A stretch of 64,000 nucleotides of DNA from Terasakiella sp. SH-1 (GTDB lineage Bacteria > Pseudomonadota > Alphaproteobacteria > Rhodospirillales > Terasakiellaceae). Positions 1 to 10,008 of this stretch are shown piece by piece (position 1 is the stretch's first letter; each line of letters begins with the position of its first letter). The notes under the pieces were generated by a model that searched no databases, was not told where the DNA came from, and was given only the letters and a program-made list of their open reading frames with translations. The DNA is taken from assembly GCF_004564135.1 (NCBI RefSeq), contig NZ_CP038255.1, positions 1,909,501 to 1,973,500 on the forward strand. Reading direction: 5' to 3'. A program made the translations under genes and the position numbers.

Positions 1-2171
1 CCACGCACACCAGTGGAATTACGCCCCGCAAAGACACGAATATCTTCAACCTTAAAGCGGATACACTGACCATCACGCGTTGTCAGGAAGACATGATCTT
101 CCGGCTTACAAACGGAAACAGCCACCATGGAATCACCCTCATCCAGCTTCATGGCAATCTTGCCATTGGCTTTCACATTGGTGAAATCGGACAACAGGTT
201 ACGACGCGCCCCGCCCGATGCGGTAGAGAACATGATATGCATGTCCTTGGCCTGGCTTTCATCTTCCGGCAACTCCATCACGGTTGAAATGGTTTCGCCT
301 TCATCCAGTGGCAACAGGTTGACCATCGCCTTACCCTTGGACTGTGGATTGCCCAGCGGCAGTTTATAGACTTTCATCTTATAAACCATGCCTGTGGAGC
401 TAAAGAACAACAGCGGCGTATGGGTATTGGCGACAAAGACATTTTCAACGATATCTTCGTCTTTGGTGCTCATGCCTGAACGCCCCTTACCACCGCGACG
501 TTGCGCACGGTACGTATCCAGCGGCACACGTTTGATGTAACCGGAACTTGTCACCGTCACAACCATATCTTCGCGTTGGATCAGGTCTTCAATATCATGT
601 TCGAATTCTGCTTCCTGAATTTCAGAGCGACGCGGTGTAGCAAACTGGGCATGCATGTCCAGCAGCTCGTTGCGCATCAAGGTCATCAGTTTTTCACGCG
701 AACGCAGGATAGAGAGATATTCTTCGATCTGATCGCCCAACTCACGTAAATCACCCGCGATCTTTTCACGTTCCAGCCCCGTCAAACGGTGCAGGCGCAG
801 TTCCAGAATCGCTTTGGCCTGTGTTTCAGACAACATATAAGAGCCATCAACCACCTGACGGTCCGGTTCATCCAGCAATTGGATCAACGGTTCAACCTGA
901 CCTGCGCGCCATTTACGGTCCATCAACTGGGCACGGGCCGTTTGCGGGTCCGGTGCGGCGCGGATCAACTCAATCACCTCGTCGATATTTTCAACGGCCA
1001 CAGCCAAACCAGCCAAGACATGAGCCTTGTCACGCGCCTTACCCAGTTCATAAATGGTACGGCGTGTAATAACCTCTTCACGGAACTCAAGGAAAGCCTG
1101 CAGGATTTTCTTCAAATCCATCTGTTCCGGCTTGCCTTTATTCAGGGCCAGCATATTGACACCAAAGCTGGTTTGCAGCGGTGTAAATTTAAACAGCTGG
1201 TTCAGAACGATTTCCGGCTGGTGGCCTTTTTTGATTTCAACAACCACGCGTACGCCTTGGCGATCAGATTCATCACGCAGATCACCAATGCCCTCGATCT
1301 TCTTATCACGCACCAGCGCCGCCATCTGTTCGATCATGCGCGCCTTGTTGACCTGATAGGGGATCTCGGTGATGATAATCGCCATACGGTCTTTGCGAAT
1401 TTCTTCAATCGCCGTTTTACCGCGCATCACCACAGAACCGCGACCTGTATGGAAAGCAGAACGCAACCCAGTTTGCCCCAGGATAATCCCGCCAGTTGGG
1501 AAATCCGGGCCAAAGACATAATCACGGATCAAATCATCAATGGTCAGATTCGGATTATCAATCAAGGCACAACAGGCATCAATCAACTCCCCCAAGTTAT
1601 GAGGCGGGATATTTGTTGCCATACCAACGGCAATACCACCTGCACCATTCACCAGCAGGTTCGGATATTGCGCGGGCAGAACAGAAGGTTCCAGCGTGGT
1701 ATCGTCATAGTTGGCTTTAAAATCAACCGTGTCTTTATCAATATCAGCGATGAGGTTATGAGCCGCCTTATCCATACGCGCTTCGGTATAACGCATAGCT
1801 GCTGGTGGATCACCATCCATGGAACCAAAGTTCCCTTGCCCGTCAATCAAGGGCAAACGCATGGAGAAATCCTGCGCCATACGAACCATGGCATCATAAA
1901 TCGCGCTATCGCCATGGGGGTGGTATTTACCCATCACATCCCCGACGATACGAGCCGATTTACGGAAAGGCTTGTTATATTCGTAGCCACCTTCCTTCAT
2001 GGCATAGAGAATGCGCCGGTGAACCGGCTTCAACCCGTCACGTACATCCGGCAACGCACGCGAAACAATTACACTCATGGCATAATCGAGATAGCTGCTG
2101 CGCATTTCATCTTCAATGGAAACCGGGGCAATATCCATGCCCGAAGGCGTCTGTTCGTTGTCGCTCGTCAA
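1..2171 (-). CDS. gyrA: DNA gyrase subunit A, 5' part (cut by window edge)
   Basis: Translation of the minus strand gives the N-terminal 720 or so residues of GyrA, the breakage-reunion subunit of the type II topoisomerase that introduces negative supercoils. Seen: the start-proximal [24 protein letters not shown] block, the [12 protein letters not shown] quinolone-resistance region with Ser and Asp at the positions of E. coli Ser83 and Asp87 (the sensitive state), the active-site [10 protein letters not shown] segment, and the start of the C-terminal DNA-wrapping repeats. I chose a TTG start at 2171 because an in-frame stop lies seven codons upstream and homologues have a short tail before [10 protein letters not shown]; an ATG at 2138 is the alternative. 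No clear Shine-Dalgarno. The C-terminus lies outside the window. Divergent from the kinase gene at 2404 across a 232-bp gap in which I see no other gene. Confidence 0.97.
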   Translation of the reverse strand, partial: MTSDNEQTPSGMDIAPVSIEDEMRSSYLDYAMSVIVSRALPDVRDGLKPVHRRILYAMKEGGYEYNKPFRKSARIVGDVMGKYHPHGDSAIYDAMVRMAQDFSMRLPLIDGQGNFGSMDGDPPAAMRYTEARMDKAAHNLIADIDKDTVDFKANYDDTTLEPSVLPAQYPNLLVNGAGGIAVGMATNIPPHNLGELIDACCALIDNPNLTIDDLIRDYVFGPDFPTGGIILGQTGLRSAFHTGRGSVVMRGKTAIEEIRKDRMAIIITEIPYQVNKARMIEQMAALVRDKKIEGIGDLRDESDRQGVRVVVEIKKGHQPEIVLNQLFKFTPLQTSFGVNMLALNKGKPEQMDLKKILQAFLEFREEVITRRTIYELGKARDKAHVLAGLAVAVENIDEVIELIRAAPDPQTARAQLMDRKWRAGQVEPLIQLLDEPDRQVVDGSYMLSETQAKAILELRLHRLTGLEREKIAGDLRELGDQIEEYLSILRSREKLMTLMRNELLDMHAQFATPRRSEIQEAEFEHDIEDLIQREDMVVTVTSSGYIKRVPLDTYRAQRRGGKGRSGMSTKDEDIVENVFVANTHTPLLFFSSTGMVYKMKVYKLPLGNPQSKGKAMVNLLPLDEGETISTVMELPEDESQAKDMHIMFSTASGGARRNLLSDFTNVKANGKIAMKLDEGDSMVAVSVCKPEDHVFLTTRDGQCIRFKVEDIRVFAGRNSTGVR

Positions 2172-2403
2172 TTGAGTAACCCAATCTATTTATTTGCGTC
2201 TTTGAAGGCCGAAGTTTTCCTTTTTTTCAAAAGGATAATCTACGTCCCTCGATTTTGCCCAAAGGTATAGCAATTTTCAAATCCAACAACAACAAAACTA
2301 TGCCCTTCATATAAAGAAAAACACCTTATTCTCGTCTTGCGGGCTTTGCGAGTGATAGGCAATGAGATAGAGTACCCAAATGGCATTTTCCTAAACCATA
2401 AGA

Positions 2404-5400
2404 ATGATTTTCTCGATGGCGACAAAACTGGTAAAGATCACATCCACTGCTTTAAGCTTTTGCGCCACAGCAGCCCCCCATTACGCCCTGGCCCAAGACG
2501 TACCTGCAGACAGCTTTGTTGAAAACACCGCAATTGTCCTTTTATTTATCCCTCTCCTGATTCTGATCGGGATTGTTCTCTATCGAACACAAAATCAAAA
2601 AACGCCCCCTTTACCACTCGCCAACAAATACCTGGCAGCCCTTGAACAAGCCTCTCAGGGCTTTGCCCCTTTTATGCGCCCGGAGCAAAAACATTCCACC
2701 AAAGAAGCAATGGGATGGCTATTAAAGGAAACCGCCCGCACACTTGATGTTTCCCAAGTTTGTTACTGGAGCTTTGAACGGGAACAATCCTCCTTGATGA
2801 TCAAGCATTTTTTTGATGCACATGGGGACCCCCTGCCGACAAACCAAATTCTGTCACGCCAAAAGCATCCTAACTTTTTTGCAGCTTTGGAAGCGGGCCG
2901 CACCATCTGCTTTTCCGATGCGCCCAATGATCCGCGCTGTGCAAAACTGATGGACCCCTTACCCCCTCAGACCTTACCTAAGTCCATCATGGCGGCAACG
3001 GTTGGCATTGATAAAGAGGCCCACGGCGTTTTATTGATCTCCGCCAAAAGAAAACAGCGCTACTGGGAGGAAAGTGAACAGCAATATGCCGGGGCAATTG
3101 CAGACCTTGCTGCGTTTTATCTCACCACCCAAGATTTACAAACTGCCCAAAAAGCCTTTGAAAAAAGTGAAACCCGCTTTCGCGATCTTGTTGACGCCAG
3201 TTCTGACTGGTACTGGGAAACCGATAGGGAACACCGTTTCAGCTATTTTTCAGAACAATTCACGGCCTTGACAGGTATCCCGCAACAAACATTGCTGGGC
3301 AAGACACGTAATATTTTTGCAAAAGAATCCGCCATGTCCCCCAAATGGATCAACCATTGGGATGACCTGCAAAACCACCGCCCCTTTCGTGACTTTAAAT
3401 ATTCCACCCCTGTCGGAGAACGGATCTTGCGGGTTTCCATTAATGGCAAACCCCATTTCGATAAAGAAGGAAAGTTTCTTGGCTATCGGGGAACAGGCTC
3501 AGACGTCACAGAAACAGCAGCCTTTAAAACCCGTTTTGAAGAAGGGATCAATGCCCTGCCCAATGGGTTCCTCATGTGGGATGCAGATGACCATCTGGTG
3601 ATGTGGAATAAAACCATTCTCGATATTTTCCCCATCCTTGAACCTTATACCAAGCGCCCCCTCAGCTACCTTGAACTTGTAAAATTATGCGGGCAGGAAG
3701 AGGCAATTAAATACCCCCGCCCCTTAGATGACAGCTTATGCGACGATATCCTCAAACGCCATAAAGCAGGCGGAACAACCGAGGTTGAACTGACAAACGG
3801 TAAATACTTGCTGGTCAATGAACAGCCAACCTCAGAAGGCGGCATTATTGGCATTTACACAGATATCACGACCTTAAAAGAACGCGAAAAAGAACTTATT
3901 CGTAACAAACGCTATTCAGAGGCCCAGACACAATGCAGTAACGTGCTTTTCCATGCACGCAACGAAAGCTTTATCCTGTCTGAGGTCTGCCGCATTATTA
4001 CGGAAACAGACCCATTTGACGTTGCCTGGATTTCCCTTTTCAACACGCCGGGACAATTACCTGAATTCTTGAAAGTCAACGTGCAAAAAGGCATGGCTGA
4101 CGATCTATATGAACATCGCCCCTCCAGCACCTTAAAGCAAGTTTTCATAAAACAGGAACATATTGAATTTTCCATCAAACTCATGGTGCAGGCATACCCG
4201 GATTTCAAAAAGCACATTGAAAAGGCCGACATCAAATATGCAGGTATCTTCCCCATCTGGATTGATACGAAGATTGCGGGCTTTCTGAATGTTGCCACCA
4301 GCCAGCGTTCAAATTTCAGGCAACGTCACGTCAGCTTGTTGATGCGTCTTGCCAATGACATCGGTTATGGTCTGTCCAGCCTCAGAAGTGAACAAAGCCG
4401 CCTGATTGCCGAAGAAGCCCTGCGTGAAAGCGAAGGCCGCTATCGCAGTCTTGTAGAAATGTCCCCGGATGCCATTCTGGTTTTAGATGAAAACCAGAAA
4501 ATCGTTTTCTCCAATCCGGAAAGCTATAACCTTTTCGCAACGATCAAGCGCAATGACATCATTAACCAGCCCTTCAGCAGCTTTACAAAAAGCTCCAGCA
4601 ACCTGTTTAAAGCCCCTCCGGCCGTTGATGATAAAGACCCGGCGCAATATTTGACCTCAGTAAAGCTCCTGAAACTGGATGGGACAGAATTTGAGGCCGA
4701 CATCACCGCCCAGCCTGTTTCTTATGCGGGGCTTACAACCCGCCTGCTCATTATCCGGGATGTGACAGAACGCAACCGGATGAATGAACATCTTGCTCAA
4801 ACCTCCAAACTTGCCACACTTGGCGAAATGGCTGCGGGTATTACCCATGAACTTAGCCAACCGCTTAACATCATGCGCTTTGCCGCCGAAGGCAGCTTGT
4901 TGAAGATGGACAAAAACACCCTGAGTGAAAAAGATGTTCAAAAGCAGCTCAACCTCATCAGTATGCAAAGTGCACGCATGGCCGATATTATTGACCATAT
5001 GCGTGTCTTCAGCCGTAAAGACACAGGGGAAATTGAAACATTTGACCCCACCCTTGTGGTGCGCCAATCGGTTGATATGGTTGAGGCGCAATTCTTTGCC
5101 GAAGGCATTATTTTAGAAGCGCGCTACCCCTCTTATTATGGCAAAGTCAAAGGGCGCCCCATTCAGCTTGAACAGGTTATCCTTAACCTGATCAATAATG
5201 CACGCGATGCCATTAACCAACGTTATGAACAACTGGACAACGGCAAAAACGAAGAAAAACGCATTATCGTCATTATGACCTATGATCAGGCTGATGATGA
5301 AATCAACATTGCTGTTACAGACAACGGTGGCGGTATCGAAGACGATGTTATCGCCAAACTGTTTGACCCTTTCTTCACCACAAAAGAAGTTGGCAAAGGA

Positions 5401-5982
5401 ACCGGGTTGGGACTATCGGTCAGTTACGGCATTATTGCGGCCATGGGCGGAACAATTCAGGCTCGCAATATTCATAAAGGGGCACGTTTTGATATTTGCC
5501 TCCCCTGTTTTGACCCACAAACAGAAACCACAACCCCAGCGCAGCCCCCCTTGGAAACAGAAGATGAAATTGAAGAAGACCTCGGCATTAATTTCGGGGA
5601 AGGTGAAGGTAATATTCTCGTCGTTGATGATGAAATCTATGCCGCCGAAGCCATGATGGAGTACCTGCTGGAAAACGGATATTTCGTAAATATTGCCAGC
5701 GATGGCGAAGAAGCCCTCAACCTTTTTGATCAGGAGCCTGCCGATGTGGTCGTTACAGATATGCGCATGCCTAAAATGGATGGCTATATCCTTTTGAAAA
5801 ACCTGAAAAAAAGAAATCCGGATATCCCTGTCATTATCGTCACAGGCCATACAGGAATAGAAGAGTCGAACATGGAAGAACTACATACATTGGCATTCAA
5901 TGTCCTAAAAAAACCTGTAAGTTTGTCACAATTATCATCAGAAGTTGAGAAAGCCCTTCAGACGGTTCAAAAGTATAATTAA
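2404..5982 (+). CDS. Membrane hybrid histidine kinase (GAF, PAS repeats, HisKA, HATPase, REC)
   Basis: A 1192-residue sensor kinase. Order: signal-peptide-like segment (about 1-31), one membrane span (about 43-62), GAF-like domain (about 95-240), PAS (about 255-375), second PAS-like region (about 380-490), another GAF-like region (about 500-660), PAS (about 675-795), HisKA with phospho-acceptor His815 in GITHELSQPL, HATPase with N box NNARDAIN and G boxes DNGGGIEDD and GTGLGLS, then a C-terminal receiver with Asp1119 in VVVTDMRMP. The alternative start ATG at 2416 cannot be excluded because neither has a strong ribosome site. It is followed 75 bp later by a LuxR-type response regulator, its probable output partner. 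The tandem PAS part closely resembles that of the kinase at 26980-29991, so the two are paralogues. The signal sensed is unknown. Confidence 0.93.
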   Translation: MIFSMATKLVKITSTALSFCATAAPHYALAQDVPADSFVENTAIVLLFIPLLILIGIVLYRTQNQKTPPLPLANKYLAALEQASQGFAPFMRPEQKHSTKEAMGWLLKETARTLDVSQVCYWSFEREQSSLMIKHFFDAHGDPLPTNQILSRQKHPNFFAALEAGRTICFSDAPNDPRCAKLMDPLPPQTLPKSIMAATVGIDKEAHGVLLISAKRKQRYWEESEQQYAGAIADLAAFYLTTQDLQTAQKAFEKSETRFRDLVDASSDWYWETDREHRFSYFSEQFTALTGIPQQTLLGKTRNIFAKESAMSPKWINHWDDLQNHRPFRDFKYSTPVGERILRVSINGKPHFDKEGKFLGYRGTGSDVTETAAFKTRFEEGINALPNGFLMWDADDHLVMWNKTILDIFPILEPYTKRPLSYLELVKLCGQEEAIKYPRPLDDSLCDDILKRHKAGGTTEVELTNGKYLLVNEQPTSEGGIIGIYTDITTLKEREKELIRNKRYSEAQTQCSNVLFHARNESFILSEVCRIITETDPFDVAWISLFNTPGQLPEFLKVNVQKGMADDLYEHRPSSTLKQVFIKQEHIEFSIKLMVQAYPDFKKHIEKADIKYAGIFPIWIDTKIAGFLNVATSQRSNFRQRHVSLLMRLANDIGYGLSSLRSEQSRLIAEEALRESEGRYRSLVEMSPDAILVLDENQKIVFSNPESYNLFATIKRNDIINQPFSSFTKSSSNLFKAPPAVDDKDPAQYLTSVKLLKLDGTEFEADITAQPVSYAGLTTRLLIIRDVTERNRMNEHLAQTSKLATLGEMAAGITHELSQPLNIMRFAAEGSLLKMDKNTLSEKDVQKQLNLISMQSARMADIIDHMRVFSRKDTGEIETFDPTLVVRQSVDMVEAQFFAEGIILEARYPSYYGKVKGRPIQLEQVILNLINNARDAINQRYEQLDNGKNEEKRIIVIMTYDQADDEINIAVTDNGGGIEDDVIAKLFDPFFTTKEVGKGTGLGLSVSYGIIAAMGGTIQARNIHKGARFDICLPCFDPQTETTTPAQPPLETEDEIEEDLGINFGEGEGNILVVDDEIYAAEAMMEYLLENGYFVNIASDGEEALNLFDQEPADVVVTDMRMPKMDGYILLKNLKKRNPDIPVIIVTGHTGIEESNMEELHTLAFNVLKKPVSLSQLSSEVEKALQTVQKYN

Positions 5983-6057
5983 TTTTCTTTTCAGCATTGT
6001 GAAACCCCTCACATTCCAATATGATGTGTCAGCTTTTTAAATCGGAATAGATTACAC

Positions 6058-6720
6058 ATGAAAATCCTAGTTGCGGATGACCATAATCTTGTACGCGAAG
6101 GGTTAAAACCTTTCCTTGAAGAATTGGACCCAAACGTTGAAACTGTCGAAGCTGCGTCATTTGATGAAGCTTTTCTGGTTGCACAGAACACAGCTGGCCT
6201 TGACCTGATTTTGATGGACCTCAAAATGCCGGGGATGAACGGATTTGATGGCTTGGTCAAAATGTGTGAAACCTACACATCTGTACCCATCGTAATTTTA
6301 TCCGGTCATTTCAATCGCCATGATGTGCTAGAGGCTGTTGAACGTGGTGCTGCGGGCTACGTCCCCAAAACAATCAGCGGCTCTGCCATGGTGAACGCCT
6401 TACGGCTGGTTTTATCCGGTGAAAAATACATCCCGTCTGCCGCCTTTCAGGAAACACCAGAAGACAATGATGACAGCCCCATTGGTCGCAGTGCAGCCAG
6501 CACAGATATGACCGACGGCCCACTTTCGCGTTTAAGTGAACGTGAAAAAGAAATTTTAGGGCACTTGATTGAAGGCAATACCAATAAAGAGATTGCCCGC
6601 AAACTTGGCCTGCAAGAAATCACTGTCAAAGTGCATTTGCGTAACATCTATCGCAAAATGGATGCGGCCAACCGTGCACAGGCTGTTCGCATCGCCCTTC
6701 AAAACGGCTGGCAAGGCTGA
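6058..6720 (+). CDS. NarL/FixJ-family response regulator
   Basis: A 220-residue two-component regulator. The N-terminal receiver starts with ILVADDHN and has phospho-acceptor Asp54 in LILMDLKMPGMNG. The C-terminal LuxR helix-turn-helix (about 155-215) reads LSEREKEILGHLIEGNTNKEIARKLGLQ. It follows the hybrid kinase at 2404-5982 on the same strand and is likely its phosphorylation target, so the pair forms a transcription-controlling phosphorelay. Whether a separate histidine phosphotransferase is needed cannot be seen here. A terminator follows 27 bp after the stop. Confidence 0.93.
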   Translation: MKILVADDHNLVREGLKPFLEELDPNVETVEAASFDEAFLVAQNTAGLDLILMDLKMPGMNGFDGLVKMCETYTSVPIVILSGHFNRHDVLEAVERGAAGYVPKTISGSAMVNALRLVLSGEKYIPSAAFQETPEDNDDSPIGRSAASTDMTDGPLSRLSEREKEILGHLIEGNTNKEIARKLGLQEITVKVHLRNIYRKMDAANRAQAVRIALQNGWQG

Positions 6721-6746
6721 TTGTAGACAAGACCATCAAATAAAAG

Positions 6747-6778
6747 AAAAGCCCCTCACCAATGTGAAGGGCTTTTTT
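6747..6778. terminator. Bidirectional intrinsic terminator
   Basis: The hairpin GCCCCTCAC-caat-GTGAAGGGC lies between two convergent genes, with a T-run on the plus side and an A-rich flank that gives a T-rich tract on the minus side. The single plus-strand C/A mismatch becomes a U-G wobble in the minus transcript, so it fits best as the trcR terminator while also serving the response regulator. Confidence 0.8.
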
Positions 6779-6800
6779 CATACGTTCAGCAAGGCGAAAC

Positions 6801-7394
6801 TTATTCTTCAGAAGCAACTTCTTCTGACTGAACGCGTGCTTCAGCTTTTTCACCTGCTTTTTCCAGCTTGGAAATACGTGCACGAGCAACAATCACCTGC
6901 TTTTCAATATCCGCTTCTGTACACAACCCCAAAGTCACCGGGTTACGTGGTGTAATATTGGCAGAGTTCCAGTGGCTCTTGTCATCAATGGCTTTAATGG
7001 TCGGCTTTGTTGTCCCCAACAGCTTTGCAATTTGTGTATGCTGCAATTCCGGGTGATTTTTCAACAACCATGCAATCCCGTCCGGACGGTCCTGACGTTT
7101 GGACACAGGTGTGTAACGCGCACCCTTACCACGTGCCTTGGGGATCGGGTTGGTGGATTTTTGCAGCTTCAAGCGTTTTGTTGCATCAGCTGCACAACGG
7201 TCAATTTCATCTTGCGTCAACTGACCATTGGCAATCGGATCAAGACCTTGCATGCCCATACCAACTTCACCATCAGCAATCGCCTGAATTTCCAGCTCAT
7301 GCAAACCACAAAAGTCTGCAATTTGAATAAAACTCAAAGCGGTATTTTCGACAAGCCAAACGGCCGTCGCCTTGGGCATAAGAGGCAGCGCCAT
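6801..7394 (-). CDS. trcR: Cell cycle transcriptional regulator TrcR (DUF1013 family)
   Basis: A 197-residue protein matching the alphaproteobacterial DUF1013/TrcR family from end to end. It starts MALPLMPKATAVWLVENTALSF, has the IADFCGLHELEIQAIADGE segment, a central basic linker, and a second helical block DRPDGIAWLLKNHPELQHTQIAKLLGTTKPTIK that looks like a helix-turn-helix. The tail is acidic and helical (about 165-197). The family is conserved in alphaproteobacteria and is named as a cell-cycle regulator, but its detailed mechanism is little described. A dyad GTCGAT-9 nt-ATCGAC lies just upstream at 7423-7443 and may be an operator. The gene stands alone, downstream of the quinone oxidoreductase. 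Confidence 0.85.
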   Translation of the reverse strand: MALPLMPKATAVWLVENTALSFIQIADFCGLHELEIQAIADGEVGMGMQGLDPIANGQLTQDEIDRCAADATKRLKLQKSTNPIPKARGKGARYTPVSKRQDRPDGIAWLLKNHPELQHTQIAKLLGTTKPTIKAIDDKSHWNSANITPRNPVTLGLCTEADIEKQVIVARARISKLEKAGEKAEARVQSEEVASEE

Positions 7395-7511
7395 CTTCTT
7401 TATCCTTTTCTTAAACTAAGATGTCGATTGAAGCATCATCGACCAAATTGATCTTTGCCTACTATATAGTCGACTTTTCGCTCAGGTCAAACCACTTCGT
7501 ATCACTTGGGC

Positions 7512-8510
7512 TTAACTTTCCACTTTAAGGACGATTTTCCCAATATGTTGTGAACTTTCCATCAAAACATGCGATTGGGCAGCATCCCCCATATCAAAGC
7601 TGGAATGTAGCACGGGCTTTACCTTACCCGCCTCAATCAACGGCCAGACAGTGTCCTTAAGCTCTTGTGCAATTTGCGATTTTACGGCCAAAGGCTGCTG
7701 ACGCAGGGTGGACCCCGTGATCTGCAACTGCTTCATCATCACACTCATGAAATTGACTTCAGCTTTAGACCCTTGCAGATAGGCGATATTGATCAGGCGT
7801 CCCTTGCGGGCAAGGCATTTAATGTTACGTGCAATATACTCCCCACCAACCATGTCGAGAATCATATTCACGCCTTTGCCCCCCGTGGCCTCTTTCATCA
7901 CCTCAACAAAATCGGCTGTCTTATAATTAATCGCCTGAACTGCACCTAGCTCTTCACAAGCCTTGCACTTTTCATCTGACCCGGCCGTCGTATAGACCTT
8001 CACACCCAAAGCTGTCGCCAATTGGATTGCGGTTGTCCCGATTCCACTCGTTCCCCCGTGCACCAACAGGCTTTGACCTTCTTTCAGCCCCCCTTGCACA
8101 TACAGGTTAAACCACACAGTAAAAAATGTTTCCGGTACAACAGCAGCCTCTTCCATACTCAAGCCAGCAGGAATCGCCAAACATTGTTCGGCCGGGACAT
8201 TACAATATTGCGCATAGCCACCACCATTGGTCAGTGCACAAACCTTATCACCAATTTTCAGTGTTTCCACACCATCAGAAACGGCAACAACCTCACCGGA
8301 AATTTCCAGTCCCGGCAGGTCAGAAGCCCCTGGGGGCGGCGGATAAAGCCCTTTGCGTTGAATAACATCCGGTCGATTGACCCCCGCAGCCCCAACCTTG
8401 ATCAACACCTCACCATCGGTCAAATCCGGTACAGTGCGTTCCACAAGTTTCAAGACGTCGGGGCCACCCGGTTCACTGATTTCCACGCATTTCATTGTCT
8501 GATCATTCAT
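7512..8510 (-). CDS. NAD(P)H quinone oxidoreductase, PIG3-type MDR
   Basis: A 332-residue zinc-independent medium-chain dehydrogenase/reductase. The N-terminal GroES-like half contains MKCVEISEPGGPDVLKLVE and GVNRPDVIQRKGLYPPPPGAS, which is the quinone oxidoreductase PIG3 signature. The Rossmann half has LLVHGGTSGIGTTAIQLA for NAD(P)H. The family reduces quinones or similar carbonyls in the cytoplasm; the physiological substrate is unknown. A divergent 337-bp region with an FNR/CRP-type dyad lies upstream, raising the possibility of oxygen- or redox-linked control. Confidence 0.88.
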   Translation of the reverse strand: MNDQTMKCVEISEPGGPDVLKLVERTVPDLTDGEVLIKVGAAGVNRPDVIQRKGLYPPPPGASDLPGLEISGEVVAVSDGVETLKIGDKVCALTNGGGYAQYCNVPAEQCLAIPAGLSMEEAAVVPETFFTVWFNLYVQGGLKEGQSLLVHGGTSGIGTTAIQLATALGVKVYTTAGSDEKCKACEELGAVQAINYKTADFVEVMKEATGGKGVNMILDMVGGEYIARNIKCLARKGRLINIAYLQGSKAEVNFMSVMMKQLQITGSTLRQQPLAVKSQIAQELKDTVWPLIEAGKVKPVLHSSFDMGDAAQSHVLMESSQHIGKIVLKVES

Positions 8511-8621
8511 AACGCACGTACCTAAAAAAATTTATTGCCAAAACAGTCTCTATCTATTTGTAAAAGAAACAAGTTGCATATACAAATGTCAATTATTGTT
8601 GCGATGCAGCAACTATTTTTC

Positions 8622-8635
8622 TTGACCTAAGTCAT
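8622..8635. promoter_or_regulatory. FNR/CRP-family type operator, TTGAC-N4-GTCAT
   Basis: TTGACCTAAGTCAT matches nine of ten positions of the TTGAC-N4-GTCAA dyad bound by FNR/Dnr-type regulators. It sits about 112 bp upstream of the quinone oxidoreductase start on one side and about 215 bp upstream of hisZ on the other. Which transcript it controls is not evident. A single short motif can arise by chance. Confidence 0.4.
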
Positions 8636-8698
8636 GCCAGCCCCCTAGATTGCGCCTGCCCACAAAGGCAAGTTTGACAGGTTGAGGCCAAATAATAA

Positions 8699-8728
8699 GG
8701 GCTGTCGTTTTTCATTAAGCGACAGCCC
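8699..8728. terminator. Orphan strong hairpin in a divergent promoter region
   Basis: GGGCTGTCG and CGACAGCCC form a perfect 9-bp stem around a 12-nt loop. On the minus strand it is followed by TTATTATTT, which makes it terminator-like in that direction, and on the plus strand by AAAATTATTTC. No annotated gene ends here, so it may end or form part of a small RNA, or attenuate a leader. Confidence 0.5.
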
Positions 8729-8847
8729 AAAATTATTTCAGGCTCCCTTAAAATAGTTTTTTGAATTAACCATTGCCGTCAGCGATAGTTTTGGGCTAGA
8801 AAGCCGCGTTTGGAATTTTTTCGCGAAAGTCGCGCGGGAATAGGGAT

Positions 8848-9981
8848 ATGACTGACAGAGCGTTATTGCCTACGGGCCTACAGGATATGTTGCCAATTGA
8901 TGCACAATATGAAGCATCTGTTGTTGATCATCTCATGACTTCCTTTGCCTCCCAAGGCTATGACCGCGTCAAGCCCCCGCTTATTGAATTTGAAGAGAAC
9001 CTGCTCCAAAGCAATGGCGCTGCGCTTAAAGCACAAACATTCCGGGTGATGGACCCGATTTCACAGCGTATGTTGGGGATTCGCCCTGATATCACTGTAC
9101 AGGTTGAACGGATAGCCTGTAGTCGTCTGGTGAATGAACCCCGCCCCTTGCGCCTGAGTTACACCGGGCAAGTTTTGCGGGTCAAAGGCTCACAACTGCG
9201 CCCGGAACGCCAGTTTGCTCAAACAGGGATCGAACTCATCGGCTCAGATGCACAAACAGCAGATTGCGAAGTTGTTCTTCTGGCCGTGGAAGCCTTAACC
9301 AAAGCTGGTGCAAAAAATCTCAGCGTTGATCTGGGCTTACCCCCATTGGTGCCTGCGATCTGCGATAGTTTGAATATGGATGAGCAAACGAAAGCTCAAT
9401 TACGCACGGCACTGGATCGCAAAGACGCTGCCGAAGTCAAAGCCCTTGGCGGGGAAGCTGCTGATTTGTTCGGCCGGCTTCTTGATAGCGCAGGCCCGGC
9501 AAAAGAAGCGATTGCAACGCTTAAAGAGTTAAATTTATCCGGTCTGGCCAAGGAATTATGCCAAAACCTGATCAATGTCTATGACCTGATTTCAAGCCAA
9601 AGCCCTGAGCTACGCATCACCGTTGATACGGTTGAAAATCGCAGCTACGAATATCACAGCGGTGTGTCCTACACCTTCTTTGCTAAAGGGGCGCGTGGTG
9701 AACTGGGCCGTGGTGGCCGCTACGTGACTGGTTCTGGGGAAGCAGCTACGGGTGTGACACTATTTATTGATACCCTGATGCGTGCACTTCCAAAAGCGAG
9801 CGCCTCTGAAAAAGTTTTCGTACCTCTGGGTACAGATGCACAAGCAAGTGCACAATTGCGCCAAAACGGCAATATTACAGTTAACGGTTTGCAAGAGGTC
9901 ACTGACCAGAAGGACGAAGCCAAGCGTCTGGGATGCAGCCACATTTTCTTAAACGGGAAGATTGAACCGCTGGCAGTCTAA
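8848..9981 (+). CDS. hisZ: ATP phosphoribosyltransferase regulatory subunit HisZ
   Basis: A 377-residue class II histidyl-tRNA-synthetase-like protein without a tRNA-binding domain, which is the HisZ form. It starts LLPTGLQDMLPIDAQYE and contains the motif-2-like RPLRLSYTGQVLRV and RQFAQTGIELIG, and SYTFFAKGARGELGRGGRY near the C-terminus. HisZ complexes with short-form HisG to catalyse and feedback-regulate the first step of histidine synthesis in the cytoplasm. hisG is not in the window. purA follows after 27 bp; the hisZ-purA order is common in alphaproteobacteria, and the two probably share a transcript. Confidence 0.93.
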   Translation: MTDRALLPTGLQDMLPIDAQYEASVVDHLMTSFASQGYDRVKPPLIEFEENLLQSNGAALKAQTFRVMDPISQRMLGIRPDITVQVERIACSRLVNEPRPLRLSYTGQVLRVKGSQLRPERQFAQTGIELIGSDAQTADCEVVLLAVEALTKAGAKNLSVDLGLPPLVPAICDSLNMDEQTKAQLRTALDRKDAAEVKALGGEAADLFGRLLDSAGPAKEAIATLKELNLSGLAKELCQNLINVYDLISSQSPELRITVDTVENRSYEYHSGVSYTFFAKGARGELGRGGRYVTGSGEAATGVTLFIDTLMRALPKASASEKVFVPLGTDAQASAQLRQNGNITVNGLQEVTDQKDEAKRLGCSHIFLNGKIEPLAV

Positions 9982-10008
9982 AGCGGGCAAGACGGAGTAT
10001 TTCATCAA

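Larger units (their letters stand above)
8511..8847. other. Divergent intergenic region, no protein gene seen
   Basis: This 337-bp stretch separates the quinone oxidoreductase from hisZ. It is AT-rich near 8520-8620, then holds the FNR-type dyad at 8622-8635 and a strong hairpin at 8699-8728 listed separately. No ORF with a ribosome site is apparent. The hisZ promoter probably lies between 8735 and 8840. Confidence 0.6.

Noticed and set aside
789-2270. A 493-codon plus-strand open frame across gyrA
   Set aside because: It is antisense to the unmistakable gyrA reading frame and resembles no protein.
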